Shown piece by piece: positions 34,801 through 39,228 of a DNA stretch of 44,386 bases. Every line of letters starts with the position of its first letter. Position 1 is the first letter of the stretch. Origin of the DNA: a virus. The position numbers were made by a program, and so were the translations under genes. The DNA lies in the IMG/VR virus record IMGVR_UViG_3300030117_001623, positions 1-44,386 of that record. One strand, given 5' to 3'. The notes beneath the pieces are model-generated. The model ran no database searches and was not told the DNA's origin. It saw only the letters and a list, made by a program, of their open reading frames with translations.

Positions 34801-36739
34801 TAGCACCTATTGACGCTGCTGCAGCAGTAGTATCTTTTGTAAATACTGCGTTTCCATCTTCCGTGTATGATGTAATACCAGATGCTGCTCTAGCACATCC
34901 AGTAAATGCTGCTTTCTTGTATCCTGATCCATTTTCAGTAACAGCAAAACCAGTAACTTCATTAAGACCAATTTCAGCAGATGCTTTTGCTTGAGGTGGA
35001 GATTGTATTACAATCTCAGGAGGATTAGCAGCAGAGTATCCGCTACCAAATGCACTTACGTTAATATCAGTTATTTGACCATTGAAAATAGATGCAACAG
35101 CAGCAGCACCAGTTCCACCGTTAGTTCTATTATCTACAATGTATACTGAAGGTACATCATCAAATCCACTACCACCATTAAGTAAGTCAACTCTTATAAC
35201 ACGCCCATCTCCGTCAACAACTGTTTCTAAGACCTGTGCACCTACAGGATCAACTATAGCAACTCTAGGTGTGGTAGTATATCCTTGTCCCGCATTCAAT
35301 ACGGTAATACTAGTAACTTTACCTTCCGTAGATAAATTTGCTTGTAATGCTGCTCTGATTGGATTTGTACCTGTTGGTTCATCGATGTATACCTCAGGTG
35401 CGGTAGTATATCCAAAACCACCATCAGTAACAGGTATAGAAGCAATTTGTTCGTTGCTGATTACAGGAGTACCTAGTTTTGCTCCGCCTGGTTGAACAAA
35501 AGTAATTCTAGGTGTAAATGTATATCCAGAACCAGAGTTGGTAATATTGAGTTCCGTAACTGAACCGTTAGCAACAGTCGCGGTAATTGTTGCTTGAGTG
35601 GATCCTGATTTAGTTGGTGATTGTACTTGTACGACGGGAGGGTTAGATGTGCTGTAACCCTTTCCTCCTGTTAGTAGAGTGATTGACTTCAAACCGTTGA
35701 CAAGTGCGGTAGCAGCAGCACCAGAACCTACCTCTGAGTTAATAGTGACCTGTGGAGGATACTCAAAACGATATCCAGAACCAATAGCACTAGATGATAT
35801 ACTTGTAAGAGTTCCTGTATCACTTACACGAGCAAATCCAATCGCACCATTACCAAATGAAGGTATGGGTGCTTCTATAGAGTGTATTGATAAGAAACGT
35901 CCGTTTAGAGGTGCTTCTTTAAATATGAACTGGTTTTTATCTACAAAATAGTCTACCTTTGGTACTAATAGTCTATTGTCGTATATTACATTCAAATACT
36001 CTTCATTAATAGGTTCGTAAGATTCTCCGTTACGAGTTATGGTAAATTGTTTCTTTCCATCACCAAATGCACCAGATAAGTTATCTAATGCGTAAATTGT
36101 GCTCTCAATGAAACCACTAAGGAAATAAACGTACGTTGTTTCCGCACCGTCTGCAGGTAACTTAGTTCTTGGCGCGGTAGTAAATACAATCTTATTACCA
36201 GATATCGTATAATCTGTATTAGGTATCAATATTTTTCCGTATAATGATACAATCAGGTGTTGAGCACTTGGAGGTGCTACGGGACTATCTTGAGAAGTAA
36301 GCGGAAACTGTGTTTTAACTCCATCAAAATCGTTTATAAAATTAGCAAGTGTTGTCCATTTTAATTTTACCTGCTCATATGATATACCTGGAGTAAGAGA
36401 TATAACTGGTGCTGCTTCAACATTTTCGTAAAATACAACCTCATCGCCTATGAGAATAGATCCATTCTTTTCCAAGAAAGGACCTACGTTCTCTACTACA
36501 ATCTTATCATCTGTTGCGGAGACAGATTCCACAACTGTTGTTTGTCCATCAAGTATTCCAATATCAAGTTTATCAATATCAAGATATTGAAGGAAGTTAT
36601 TAAGTATATTTTGCCCTAAACCAGTTTTTTCTTGAGACTTATAGTAGTATTCAATAAATTTATTGAACAGGGGGTATTCTGACCCAATGAAATCGGGTGA
36701 TTGTGAAACAATCGACTGAGAAACCTTATTAATGTTCAT
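16886..36739 (-). CDS. Giant modular baseplate/structural protein in the gp7 position, 6617 aa
   Basis: It sits between gp6 and gp8-like genes, where T4 has gp7 (1032 residues). The start (MNINKVSQSIVSQSPDFIGS, YPLFNKFIEYYYKSQEKTG) and ~650-716 (LLDKYTEQFLPDVPELDYSK, SSKGTSFSIAYLFKLLYG) are conserved in cyanophage gp7-type proteins. Downstream, by approximate residue: Gly-rich beta repeats 300-630 and 1118-1336; YHYH domain 1397-1543; EF-hand-like loop 1604-1615; propeller-like blades 1831-2200; LamG-like domain 2213-2410; more Gly-rich repeats 3176-3233; a second LamG-like domain ~4066-4350 with an inserted repeat; a ~100-residue repeat array 4637-5058; helical repeats 4500-4575 and 5145-5540; 'FDG...F-L...GV-Q-PG' modules near both ends and at ~3563. 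No signal peptide or membrane segment. The ATG follows gp6's stop by 6 bases. The frame is uninterrupted, so it is not an assembly fusion by any sign I can see. Confidence 0.85.
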   Translation of the reverse strand: MNINKVSQSIVSQSPDFIGSEYPLFNKFIEYYYKSQEKTGLGQNILNNFLQYLDIDKLDIGILDGQTTVVESVSATDDKIVVENVGPFLEKNGSILIGDEVVFYENVEAAPVISLTPGISYEQVKLKWTTLANFINDFDGVKTQFPLTSQDSPVAPPSAQHLIVSLYGKILIPNTDYTISGNKIVFTTAPRTKLPADGAETTYVYFLSGFIESTIYALDNLSGAFGDGKKQFTITRNGESYEPINEEYLNVIYDNRLLVPKVDYFVDKNQFIFKEAPLNGRFLSIHSIEAPIPSFGNGAIGFARVSDTGTLTSISSSAIGSGYRFEYPPQVTINSEVGSGAAATALVNGLKSITLLTGGKGYSTSNPPVVQVQSPTKSGSTQATITATVANGSVTELNITNSGSGYTFTPRITFVQPGGAKLGTPVISNEQIASIPVTDGGFGYTTAPEVYIDEPTGTNPIRAALQANLSTEGKVTSITVLNAGQGYTTTPRVAIVDPVGAQVLETVVDGDGRVIRVDLLNGGSGFDDVPSVYIVDNRTNGGTGAAAVASIFNGQITDINVSAFGSGYSAANPPEIVIQSPPQAKASAEIGLNEVTGFAVTENGSGYKKAAFTGCARAASGITSYTEDGNAVFTKDTTAAAASIGATVKCLDALFVKRLLDKYTEQFLPDVPELDYSKIDVRTSIKTIKDFYSSKGTSFSIAYLFKLLYGESVSVTYPKDQIIKPSAATWSIDTILRATKVSGDAVNIRDGLITQEADIADPNVQNASALVENYISIKTSDVEIFELVLSEETINGTFTVPYKTKLAEPLNTTDSIITVDSTVGWPERNGEFVIGSGSRTELVKYKEKSLNQFIECTRSANGIVEDWDSATQVSSNFTVFINKGTLQEVVMNIVGIVDAQQTTLTDTGSYYLPGDKLTVSKLGGSSLDPHLTTWLYNVKKLISVTGITFGGVNNQFATVTCANNHGLLVGDQVTIYGANPIIYNGTFLVTSRDTSTVFQYQLPQPATVTPQGNILVSVDLNKGKSDSTAVFNAIGPYTTNVQNSFFNTQYAYLASTGIPNYKIGPFPGSALLPGNQRKLNRFPIVSTTISTKNAINPGPIGTWVNGVSIWSYKSTKKKTFGAITSVSIANAGFDYDAASPPVLTISGGGGTGATASVTVNGSVSEITVTNGGSGYIASPLVSIVGGGGSGAAATAIITKGVVSRILINSGGTGYTSQPSITIVGGGGTGAEATASVRGPIQAVTVGSGGQSYTSTPSVTLSSGSGAVAQAIVNNGRIISIAIISAGSGYTTAPEITIQGEGFGAVARATIDTDGENAGRVTSITIVNRGISYVQGTTLINLNSVGQDASFTANVFQWTYNLQKSTTFDSAKGSVFEGYNNQYGGEYAHLSNPQTLRYILGDNLFENTAGLIKEKEDGLQHSPIVGWAFDGNPIYGPYGYSDPTDQSSSIAKLNTSYRLRTNLVYDIDSNPNPVRIAGPLLTEEVAGNFVEDYEYVFGLGALDQYNGRFCKTPEYPDGRYCYFVTIDSTEDGNPLFPYVLGPDFNSVVDTWNLSADAIQQNIPTGVVRYRDPYENVDIDVERAPNASTNALTLENGDILLFDVEDEDRSGVIEQDELDDPDQVFEESPLQLFDYFPKVKFDSKVDIEVETTTKFEDASVTGFTVENPGINYQVNDRLMFDNTDTDGSGVSARVSRIAGEAVEAYGFENISGNNFGKLTTVNPHNLQPGDSVFVDYTPVMANTNKTFVVRQFKGIEEIVINQTGSGYNTDIPPTIIIDGNGTGGELEAVVTSVGSIENVNIVNSGWGYTSNPRVILSHPQVFKKADYYIAKFSNAQYVKVNDVYVNSDKEVYLCGKTKDSSGNAVAFLAKLSASGVKEWEKTLELVSGQEESEFIRLFVDGHDIWVVGENKPNSSILSQYNPDVVLVKYTEASNGLSATLSFQKGYAGISGSTRADHITCIKKYSDTRFIIGGFTNTNSGAPYDAFVASIDTNGNFALKRKLASPNKSEKITDIIINGTDVYASLEVAANNSTTDVDVAVAKINFGTTAITVDWINQYASSLYSMLNSSISIDEFNEIYITCGLRSKADNTTRDSWWIGKIDTTGAIIWNYRYVAPGRELTMAATSAIDIFGDLNIAFTRIDNTNTLTTIDTVKIGYDGKIKNHTTNQSTANKIEGFTVHSVDVDNSGDVHAVGQTQWNRNEFLFPFTAGSTADTTTTYTLTSTSTSNSITYADNVAKINGYQTGQTSWTQANLQITSAQLGTKLDSDFTIEMMIYKDSTVTSVSPTQQTLIAIGDAEVATGGLWLYYDISGGKLELAITNSSTKLNAASGAAQSALSNMYADNTWQWIGLKREGNVYTVFVNGIQVIQSTIAGTSLGSKDLYIGQIPGRNGTIGNFRANEQGQFFVDNLRLRNRAVTPTVPSDVSALPTAGAFGFAYSWTDTAWFTTNNNRYDLIDFEGFALKSDKNADSSRLGAITTGTNTGIGFTRTAVSPVTGSTLTIQNTGYTLSEAGFQSLDFDDAAISMSEGTQTLTYTQDIWSSRTATVPSPGSQKLSVSAVVKDRYFFKVTPTIKIDNVQKLTINQSFQFGIGTKLRLNNSSGVFVNSGYIVRRDLDNNQVYLAVNNNAWTDDLNTGQLVTEQFNEQSTYGIVGPIPNDINIIEGYTFATINNTTPGTFNIDLNDFNLDGTTSTGSGNLDSFAKFKVFATADYSVRIDEVSGSSAYIVGSVVQLTSGDISFNAAYSTVQITNLTGVLKITLVANLDKILQVTAVENSDEVYVITNTSHYLSRGDMLYIDGNPSQTVGSVVYDEYDGAFPVDRVISPLEFVYKLKQNAITSPATSASAVSVFVKSPVLKMFYGHQYIFDLSHSSMAGGNLSFAKDSLYKLEYSFNSIDRVGIPGLTGEGQPTPSVTLKVDQSIVTNISYYFDPSRTGADSPVVAGSYLDVVDSPYKGNFEISSIAGATITRGADIIKFPLLNEPEGDADINQTTYSTSSLKAVGSISDVRIVNPGGFYTRLPVVTTIQSTRQIERVQIDNPGTEYAVGTYQSVPIGGDGEGGFVEIIVADGTDANGVTIPGQINTVNVTSPGKNYTTATIDIEAIPGILGAGLTGSGAELVVVIPPFGTGASIFTKGDSVGKIKKLKNNNFGYDYPHDYTLRPEITFPINAQLTSTSILDSITVTDPGTGYSQAPAVIISGGGGSGAIAEASIKNGRLDTIIVKDPGAGYSSTPAVNLRSSFNYVVNLDLGLLQFAFPHGIANGSEITLNVVDTGDGAQYPLSAGAVGRLNGSTTYYAITGAANSLENDQLKIAITAANANLGDALSFVNAGTGRQQVLTESFGGAATANVITSTFLEGELVYQGDSLENSTATGYVSTNAGWQIGPRVLKIVDYNGTFTQGSRITGVISKSSGIMSDIKVATGVLEIGSITKTTGQFVDDVGKPSEIIQKIQDSYYYQDFSYAVKSAVSIGEWKEILIKNVHPASFKVFGELDLNDYGFIPNKETAFQLTKSVELARDAIVPNIQNFALVEPVYSEFNNTEVLFRQKRLTSSENILTSVVQRLDDISNQFDGEKISFPLTVDGNNVVANANQLMIVLNGVVQTPGTAFELQGDSIVFSEPPQPPASIKYVNVTITQVATRRIQFVNISGIFPTIGMALVGTSSGSRLTVTSVVGNDIFGFMTTGSEFVAGELTTVGATGFAANVAAQASGGFNDETSGQYSVPNIGLFVFGESVSNLTGDTAKVEQINLDGATTPLAQLRYTIGASTTTIEMVKYKIDNSTADEPVDAGTFVAGKNYQVESEIFLVNSVTQNNDSTTLGVTRAQNGTAAVSHQEDNPIYSTDIVVTDKLTLSKTAGTYQSTPGLFDIQLNDYIVGAQSGVVALVTQTSAYQDPTTQEFIGQVNISEGSSFFGLLFNRITSQTYPNVVLDNISQSQIGIVDFTDNNTAFDSSFPANEQVNNYVIPYDNLTGTFQENEYIRNYKIDYGNNNGDFTATEGARIRKLTITDRIGDGIFQTGQIIRSRDSKAEVVGYNQARNTIYLGKIGRSQRGGLDFNPPTWYGEAQIDTSTKKFGQGSLLLGRANHTHTFVSGVANAIQASNGATSTHTAQAGTSYDPETGTLVINIGTHSLTTSNKVTIADGGLTFTCTADSNTTNHPYPRSTDPASGTALDITAVTSDTITVSVGVAQVTLDYLNVDSSSDFAWGTAAFTIELYVKAAAASISGVATLLDFRTTANDVAGRLYLNGGQVRYNVNNSDLVTSGATVLATDTWTHVVVQKTSTTVKIFLDGQERGTGTDSSNYAAKPLRVGADYAGANAFFGHLDELRLSAESRYSTIPFTPQNGMFQGDANTKLLWHFDGADKQVFLEDWSGAPDFTIDEYVNNDAIRATARLIGGVHTFVSATTNAITVSGSNNYTPTAADYDATNGLLELTIGSHSHTTSDTVTIAANSLTFTCTKDNNATNHTYPRVTDPSYGKTLAITAVTGDTITVNVGVASRGFNQKTHRYINAADNIILNYDYIAREAVYIMKERYPFFTVIGGAVNCEDDVRDILKAMVEDLRNGSNSHTWDAAALYVNRTTNPITLLHVSDDLKESLYTYDIVEKLVRFVINNEPWSTLGDHGLTQKFDTTITESNYLTQSVTQFTPSTATYNPATGDMVVTSTGHGLTSDTNLTASNATYDAATGILNITSNSHNLATGDKIQLADNSLTFTCSMDSNATNHTYPRAKDPAAQGWQEVTRVDANNFTIDVGKSPIVNYQPGAGTTYDPATGLLKMFIGDHNLAVGTNIKLTADSLTFTCTTDGNTAQKTYPRASGTGANAGTPDPAYNTALAIVADGVSSTATGATYNPADGVLVITQNSHGFVVGDKIRIADNSLSFTCTKDGNHETKTYPRSTDPFSGRWLRITAKTDNTFTVNVGPSSAADQYVHTFVSASANGIIKRDNSITVNVGTSSDTSAHTFVSATSNAIITGGNYTHAFVSATTNGITVSGDSVFLADGAISFTCSKDGNQKITAYPRKSDPASKQVLKISAHTNDTFTINVGKSSADDQYSHTFSSAITNGITKSEYSTQDCQDVQSTVANLFDIITDTLTFASQSPAVDHLATVTKSEPAYEFVGATINAFSEVPLTVDYHNGTNDVIYTNQIDTDARGRFRDAANLIRANRRVIVDKAAYDMLQRYPALALDMPRNANGTSTDGTLRCKTDLGLILDGLAQDIEDGGNDGILTAVGFYIGNNSELRYIRLQVHQSAYAHERLAFYAKQAVTGDLTYDNTDGIIVGDWGITNDAGGCANVKTAIDTLIALLNDIIAPTSADFNTAADRLYFNREYIREEITGLMSTEFTYLLNNVQFQAFQFPGGALGESTFQQSLEDIIIGGISDLQTGGNDSIILEIEKFLTSALEYNYTTNGVEQILLATVYGVEQLETIGLKAIDNLLYGTNENTGGTAGAYSALHTQRTGVRDALSLSDAISVKNRWKELIEFAVNILSPARKVGRSASKNILYNQNYYLQEIQTQTLAQFGAGSWTYDSFVTDIVEDVIHDLQTTNIRDNTTAYQITIQSVSATDFQVGEVVRSNVGGYASVLEFDPDTNLFVVGPFTGTAWVAGNTLTGKTSGATATISSGGVGSAYTWYLNVGNTRTLANARTITSTVAGQVAGTNLWTNPEAYAVNWTPTTNVTITDNVSTLAPDETQTAEDVTPNNGQNGQHEINRDYSLTAFETFDSGTTTFDNNTETFDTGAVGLDETQTFTFSAFVKESGSQGVRFQMQLDPGGAGEQNVFFDLNLTTGTTSTVFTPQGGITAQAFGAIPLGNGWFRCFITARFSFGFTTLRSKFIIKSGSGSSVWTGDGSTGILVWGAKLTKNDLDPYQAQSGKLFYADTGFNTKNFILDLLETYMLASLDGTLTSPATNSGFYSFYDSTAASDYTKDSVAAVVRYLIGIIRTQFTDDTSYIQLTTNRNIQLPTKVFTTGRTIPVAIKGGANNADYVYGLLSNSYAEIENITLNEGLVVQVYSRFRIDGNITDGPYTMNEVVAKQGAPSVTGVVYGFFEDENFKYLDVKVTAGPWAISDNVVGATNSTTAQISAIETRVHIIDLKGDFVADIPFKGYTSGATAQPTSFLKAQAAVTDNTGGKLTVDTESLLGTFETTAVVYPESSRQYIVVSKYAGLDIGVGDRIASRGYKRFGINIISNLNNFSVGNRLYKVVSGVQDSATYGIITDVDIANNYIYMIEYQGTFTNGDTVGDYGLAASFPVGYATISTIVTTAGAGAALVQDVRVDGINKRLYLSDVTGSFGVRDAIKGPDSYGAVIFSQVDLKARVKRSFKGFDGTTTNFPLTITNGTTYLPDPAGHLLIFINGILQPPGASNAYTAFSNQIQFTEPPDLGASFTGFYIGKLRQLDDISFEFDSLRQSFNLKRNDVFYSLTLTEGVQSSVIRPENNIICSLNGVIQEPGVGFEIVGSRIIFSEVPRFGSTFVAFSYVGSEADVDAAEVVPPIEPGDFIDIQGETSDREVAVIESSNSLITFDYLGSVFGQKATATAVLTSGFIDQVQVTNGGSGYTTRPTVRIDSISGFDGNIRALVGVAGVELSASGTGYQNPAINVETTVPDDWTAPDISTYGEELVDPETP
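20110..21305 (-). repeat. Helical repeat modules in the giant protein
   Basis: Three copies of a mainly helical module: FRDAANLIRANRRVIVDKAA...DLGLILDGLAQDIEDGGND; FNTAADRLYFNREYIREE...SLEDIIIGGISDLQTGGND; SASKNILYNQNYYLQEI...IVEDVIHDLQTTN. A fourth copy lies at 23020-23235 (NAADNIILNYDYIAREA...DVRDILKAMVEDLRNGSN). The shared pattern is A-x-x-x-I-x-x-N-x-x-x-I-x-x-E followed about 35-65 residues later by D-I-x-x-D-L-x-x-G-x-N. Confidence 0.6.
21565..22830 (-). repeat. Array of ~100-residue 'HTFVSA...SLTFTCTKDGN...YPR...VNVG' repeats
   Basis: At least four full or partial units occur here, plus one each at 23263-23567 and 24186-24507. Each unit runs: T-Y-x-P-A-x-G-x-L-x-I, a G-D-K-I-x-I-A-D-N-S-L-T-F-T-C core, D-G-N-x-x-x-x-T-Y-P-R-x-x-D-P, then I-x-A-x-T-x-D-T-F-T-V-N-V-G and H-T-F-V-S-A-x-x-N-x-I. 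In the middle (about 21830-21990) two HTFVSA/VNVG ends occur without a core, suggesting partial deletion or duplication. Confidence 0.8.
23263..23567 (-). repeat. Single ~100-residue repeat copy inserted before a helical module
   Basis: One full unit (HTFVSATTNAITVSG ... NSLTFTCTKDNNATNHTYPR ... ITVNVGVAS) lies between LIGG and FNQKTHRYINAADN, which reads naturally as one segment without it. The ends of the unit fall on Gly residues. Confidence 0.6.
23650..24545 (-). other. LamG-like (concanavalin-type) domain interrupted by a repeat copy
   Basis: KKFGQGSLLL starts a LamG-like domain; the expected continuation DYLNVDSSSDFAWGTAAFTI appears only after ~107 residues of the 'HTFVSA' repeat (24186-24507). 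The rest is typical: ELYVK, TWTHVVVQKTSTTVKIFLDG, FGHLDELRLSAESRY, KLLWHFDG. LamG-like folds in phage virion proteins commonly bind glycans; here that is inference. Confidence 0.7.
29510..30100 (-). other. LamG-like domain, uninterrupted
   Basis: LDSDFTIEMMIYKDS, TWQWIGLKREGNVYTVFVNG, KDLYIGQIPGRNG and FFVDNLRLRNRAV follow the strand order of LamG/concanavalin-like domains. It directly follows the propeller-like region. Confidence 0.65.
30130..31245 (-). other. Beta-propeller-like region of about seven blades
   Basis: Seven repeats of 40-60 residues share the 'V-x-x-D-x-x-G-x-I-Y-x-x-G ... D-x-x-x-x-K-I-D-x-x-G-x-x-x-W' pattern of SBBP/NHL-like propellers: EVYLCGKTKDSSG...LAKLSASGVKEW; IWVVGENKPN...VVLVKYTEA; FIIGGFTNTNSG...VASIDTNGN; VYASLEVAANN...VAKINFGTT; IYITCGLRSKAD...WIGKIDTTGAIIWNY; LNIAFTRIDN...TVKIGYDGK; VHAVGQTQWNR. 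A propeller here would be a natural adhesin or scaffold; no catalytic residues were identified. Confidence 0.6.
31895..31930 (-). other. EF-hand-like calcium loop in the giant protein
   Basis: Residues 1604-1615 read DEDRSGVIEQDE, followed by L. This fits the EF-hand loop D-x-D-x-S-G-x-I-x-x-x-E exactly at positions 1, 3, 5, 6, 8 and 12. Only one loop is seen, so it would resemble an isolated or dockerin-like site rather than a paired EF-hand. Confidence 0.55.
32110..32550 (-). other. YHYH domain, uninterrupted copy, in the giant protein
   Basis: HSPIVGWAFDGNPIYGPYGY, TSYRLRT, YNGRFCKTPEYPDGRYCYF and FPYVLGPDF give the YHYH-family pattern in order. This is the intact counterpart of the split copy at 12900-13705. 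Confidence 0.75.
32730..33385 (-). repeat. Gly-rich beta repeats, six or more tandem units
   Basis: Units of 30-35 residues: I-T-V-T-N-G-G-S-G-Y-I-A-S-P-L-V-S-I, then V-G-G-G-G-S-G-A-A-A-T-A-I-I. They repeat with variations (NSGGTGYTSQPSITIVGGGG, GSGGQSYTSTPSVTLSSG, SAGSGYTTAPEITIQGEG). The regular period suggests a beta-solenoid or beta-prism stalk. Related units occur at 34880-35800 and in four neighbouring proteins. Confidence 0.8.
34880..35800 (-). repeat. Gly-rich beta repeats near the N-terminus of the giant protein
   Basis: About eight units (AIGSGYRFEYPPQVTI, LTGGKGYSTSNPPVVQV, TNSGSGYTFTPRITFV, TDGGFGYTTAPEVYI, LNAGQGYTTTPRVAIV, LNGGSGFDDVPSVYIV, SAFGSGYSAANPPEIVI, TENGSGYKKAAF) of the same class as at 32730-33385. 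Confidence 0.8.
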
Positions 36740-36745
36740 TTACAG

Positions 36746-38809
36746 TTACGAGAAGCAGACTGATGTGTTTAGACCACCACTATTATCAATCGGTGCAACT
36801 TCCACTACGGACGGTGTACTATCAAATGTCGTTGGTGTCAAACTATTTAGAGGGATTGTTGGAGGTGGTGTAGTACCAATCGGTGATACTGTTACCTCAG
36901 GACTTATAATGTTAATAATTGTTCCTGGTGTTGAGGCAGGAATGGTACCACTGTTAGCAGGAATCATTACAACTGGAATCTGTAAATCAGAAACATTACC
37001 ACCACCACTTGTTGCACCTGGAAGAAGAGTTGGATCAATAACACTTCCTGCACCAGTTACACTATCAACAATACTAACTGCTGCTGATGATGGAACGCTT
37101 GTTCCTGTACTAATAATGTTAATAGGTCCAAAACAGACTTCACCTGTCATGTAATTTACTGTACCTGCTGTACTATTAGTATATACCTTCTTATTACCTG
37201 TATTATAGAAAGTTTTTAAGTTTCCATAACCATCATCCTCAAATTGTTGATCTACACCAGGTCTATCTGCAGTTCTAAACGTACCAGACAAGATAACTGG
37301 TTCTTTTGTACAACCAGATGCTTCATTACCGTCCTGACTAGGTGCAGAGTTATATAACTCTCCTCCAGTGCTAATACAATAGGTATTAGTTTGATTACTG
37401 TTAGGATTGATATATTTTAGAATAGTTGTTTGAACAGAAACGTCAGAAATAGCATTATCTGCTAGTGTGATTGCTTTCTCGTATGCTTGACCTCTAAATG
37501 TCGAGTTGAAGTTGTTTATTTGTGTTTGACTTGCCCATTGTGATATTGCATTCTGAATATTGGTTTTAATTTGAGATGATGAAGATCCTGCACCAGTATC
37601 GTATAGCGCAAACACTTTTGTGTAGATGTAGACGTTATCAGGATCGACTACAACAGGGTCAATCGATGCCATGGAGTATTTCCTAAGGTCTGCTGATATT
37701 TCTTTCTTTGTAGCGTCATTTAGAAGAGATCCAGTCTTTGTTTTGATTGCAATATACACTTTACCGTAAACTGGAGGGTTTAAACTATCTCCACCATAAG
37801 CAACAACAGAATCTGCGTTGCTATAGATCCTTTGAGTGATCAAAGCATAGTCTTGAGCAGTAACTGCTCTATATTGTGAGGAATAGAATCTTGGTGCGTT
37901 ATATTTGATTGATTCTATACTTTCTGCAGCACTACCAAGTTGTGCACGGTGATTTACTGTTAAAGTGGTTGCTGATGCTGTATATGATTGTCCTAATGAG
38001 TCAATTATCGCTCCAATGAAGTTAAATGACTTTACTTCGTTTGCTGCAGCACCAGAAGTTACCAAATATTCTAAAACTACGACTTCTCCGTCTTTTAATG
38101 CTCTTCCAACACTATCATCACCAAATCTAACGTTAAAACGCATATCTTCACCTTCTGAAAGGAAGAATGCCCTTGTAGTCGATGTTAGGTTAGTTACAGT
38201 GTCAACTCTATTGTAGATATCTGCTGCTGTTGCTGTTTCGTTTGCTCTTACACTTACAGAAAGTGTATTGATGTCTGCTTCTGCAGAAGGAATGGTATAT
38301 GTCTGATTTGCGAATGTATTTACAATGTATGAGAAGGTAACAAGTGACCCTTCATACACACAAAGGTCTGGGAAAGTTCCAATACCTGTTGTTGGACTAA
38401 CTTCTACAGTAGTGTCTCTTAAAATGTTCCAAACATAGTTACCACCTGTCGCAACTGGACCTTTTCTTATAGTAACAGTGCTAGGATACACTCCATTTGC
38501 TTGAGTTGTCTGTATATCGATTTTTAATGATGCTCTCGCTGCAGTTACACTCTTAGGAGTGTAGTTCATTAACTTTGCAATATTGATAACGTTATCTCTA
38601 ACAGTAGAAGACGGTAAGAATGCTTCATTCAACGACATGTTGGCATTGAACGCTGTATAGTAAGTATTATAAGCAAGCATATCAATCATATATGACAATG
38701 CCGATCCATCAAAGTCATAATCAGTAAACTCGCTTCGAGTTCTTAGATATGATTTGATACTTGCTTTGACATCTTCAAAGTCTAGTGCTGTTAAGTTGTT
38801 TGGTTGCAT
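36746..38809 (-). CDS. 6: Baseplate wedge protein gp6 (baseplate J-like)
   Basis: 687 residues, close to T4 gp6 (660). N-terminal features (LDFEDVKASIKSYLRTRSEF, YMIDMLAYNTYYTAFNANMS, NEAFLPSSTVRDNVINIAKL, YTPKSVTAARASLKI) are the conserved wedge-dimer part. The segment APRFYSSQYRAVTAQDYALI and VYGKVYIAIKTKTG is the baseplate J / gp6 core. The C-terminal ~80 residues are a Pro/Ser/Thr-rich low-complexity tail (TIPASTPGTIINIISPE) ending in CFS. In the family, gp6 dimers join neighbouring wedges into the ring around the hub. Its ATG overlaps the gp25 stop (TAATG) and the next gene starts 6 bases after its stop. Assignment is strong from sequence pattern and from gp25 next door. Confidence 0.92.
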   Translation of the reverse strand: MQPNNLTALDFEDVKASIKSYLRTRSEFTDYDFDGSALSYMIDMLAYNTYYTAFNANMSLNEAFLPSSTVRDNVINIAKLMNYTPKSVTAARASLKIDIQTTQANGVYPSTVTIRKGPVATGGNYVWNILRDTTVEVSPTTGIGTFPDLCVYEGSLVTFSYIVNTFANQTYTIPSAEADINTLSVSVRANETATAADIYNRVDTVTNLTSTTRAFFLSEGEDMRFNVRFGDDSVGRALKDGEVVVLEYLVTSGAAANEVKSFNFIGAIIDSLGQSYTASATTLTVNHRAQLGSAAESIESIKYNAPRFYSSQYRAVTAQDYALITQRIYSNADSVVAYGGDSLNPPVYGKVYIAIKTKTGSLLNDATKKEISADLRKYSMASIDPVVVDPDNVYIYTKVFALYDTGAGSSSSQIKTNIQNAISQWASQTQINNFNSTFRGQAYEKAITLADNAISDVSVQTTILKYINPNSNQTNTYCISTGGELYNSAPSQDGNEASGCTKEPVILSGTFRTADRPGVDQQFEDDGYGNLKTFYNTGNKKVYTNSTAGTVNYMTGEVCFGPINIISTGTSVPSSAAVSIVDSVTGAGSVIDPTLLPGATSGGGNVSDLQIPVVMIPANSGTIPASTPGTIINIISPEVTVSPIGTTPPPTIPLNSLTPTTFDSTPSVVEVAPIDNSGGLNTSVCFS

Positions 38810-39228
38810 TACTCAGGTCTCTGTAAGACAAATGTGATATTCTCAACTATGGGTAATCCGACAATTCTATATTCAACAGATACATTAATTTGGTTTCGCT
38901 CATAAACAGGCAAAACAGTCACTTCAGTCAGGTCTACTCTTGGTTCATGCTGTTTGATGGTATTTATTATCTCATCCTTGATAGAATCAGCAATAAATGG
39001 GTCTAGTGGTTCAAAAAGTAACTCATTTACTCTAGAACCTACTAAAGGTTGAAAAGGTTTCTCGCCTGGAACGGTTAAAACAAGATTTTTGATGGATTGT
39101 TTGATTGCATTCTCATTTGAAACACCATATATGTCTTTTGTAAATGGATTTCTAGGCAATGAGATATTTACATCCTCGAATCTACGAGAACGCTTAAAAT
39201 CTGAACCATCAATGTCTTTTAACGCCAT
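38809..39228 (-). CDS. 25: Baseplate wedge protein gp25
   Basis: 139 residues, the usual size (T4 gp25 is 132). It has the family features NPFTKDIYGVSNENAIKQSI and NLVLTVPGEKPFQPLVGSRV (about 27-67), the LLFEPLDP segment and the conserved E-P-R triplet at 95-97, followed by the beta hairpin VEYRIVGLPIVENITFVL. gp25 is a sheath-like core piece of the wedge that contacts gp6 and gp53 and nucleates sheath assembly in T4. The start overlaps the end of a 37-residue gene (ATGGCGTTAA) and its stop overlaps gp6, so translation of all three is probably coupled. Confidence 0.93.
   Translation of the reverse strand: MALKDIDGSDFKRSRRFEDVNISLPRNPFTKDIYGVSNENAIKQSIKNLVLTVPGEKPFQPLVGSRVNELLFEPLDPFIADSIKDEIINTIKQHEPRVDLTEVTVLPVYERNQINVSVEYRIVGLPIVENITFVLQRPE

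Noticed and set aside
16886-36739. Giant ORF as an assembly artefact joining repeats
   Set aside because: The frame is open throughout, conserved gp7-type sequence is at the start, the order of distinct domains is non-repetitive, and both neighbours are in the expected T4-like order.
38961-38968. AATAAATA late-promoter-like octamer inside gp25
   Set aside because: It lies mid-gene and encodes part of INTIK; no gene start follows at a suitable distance.
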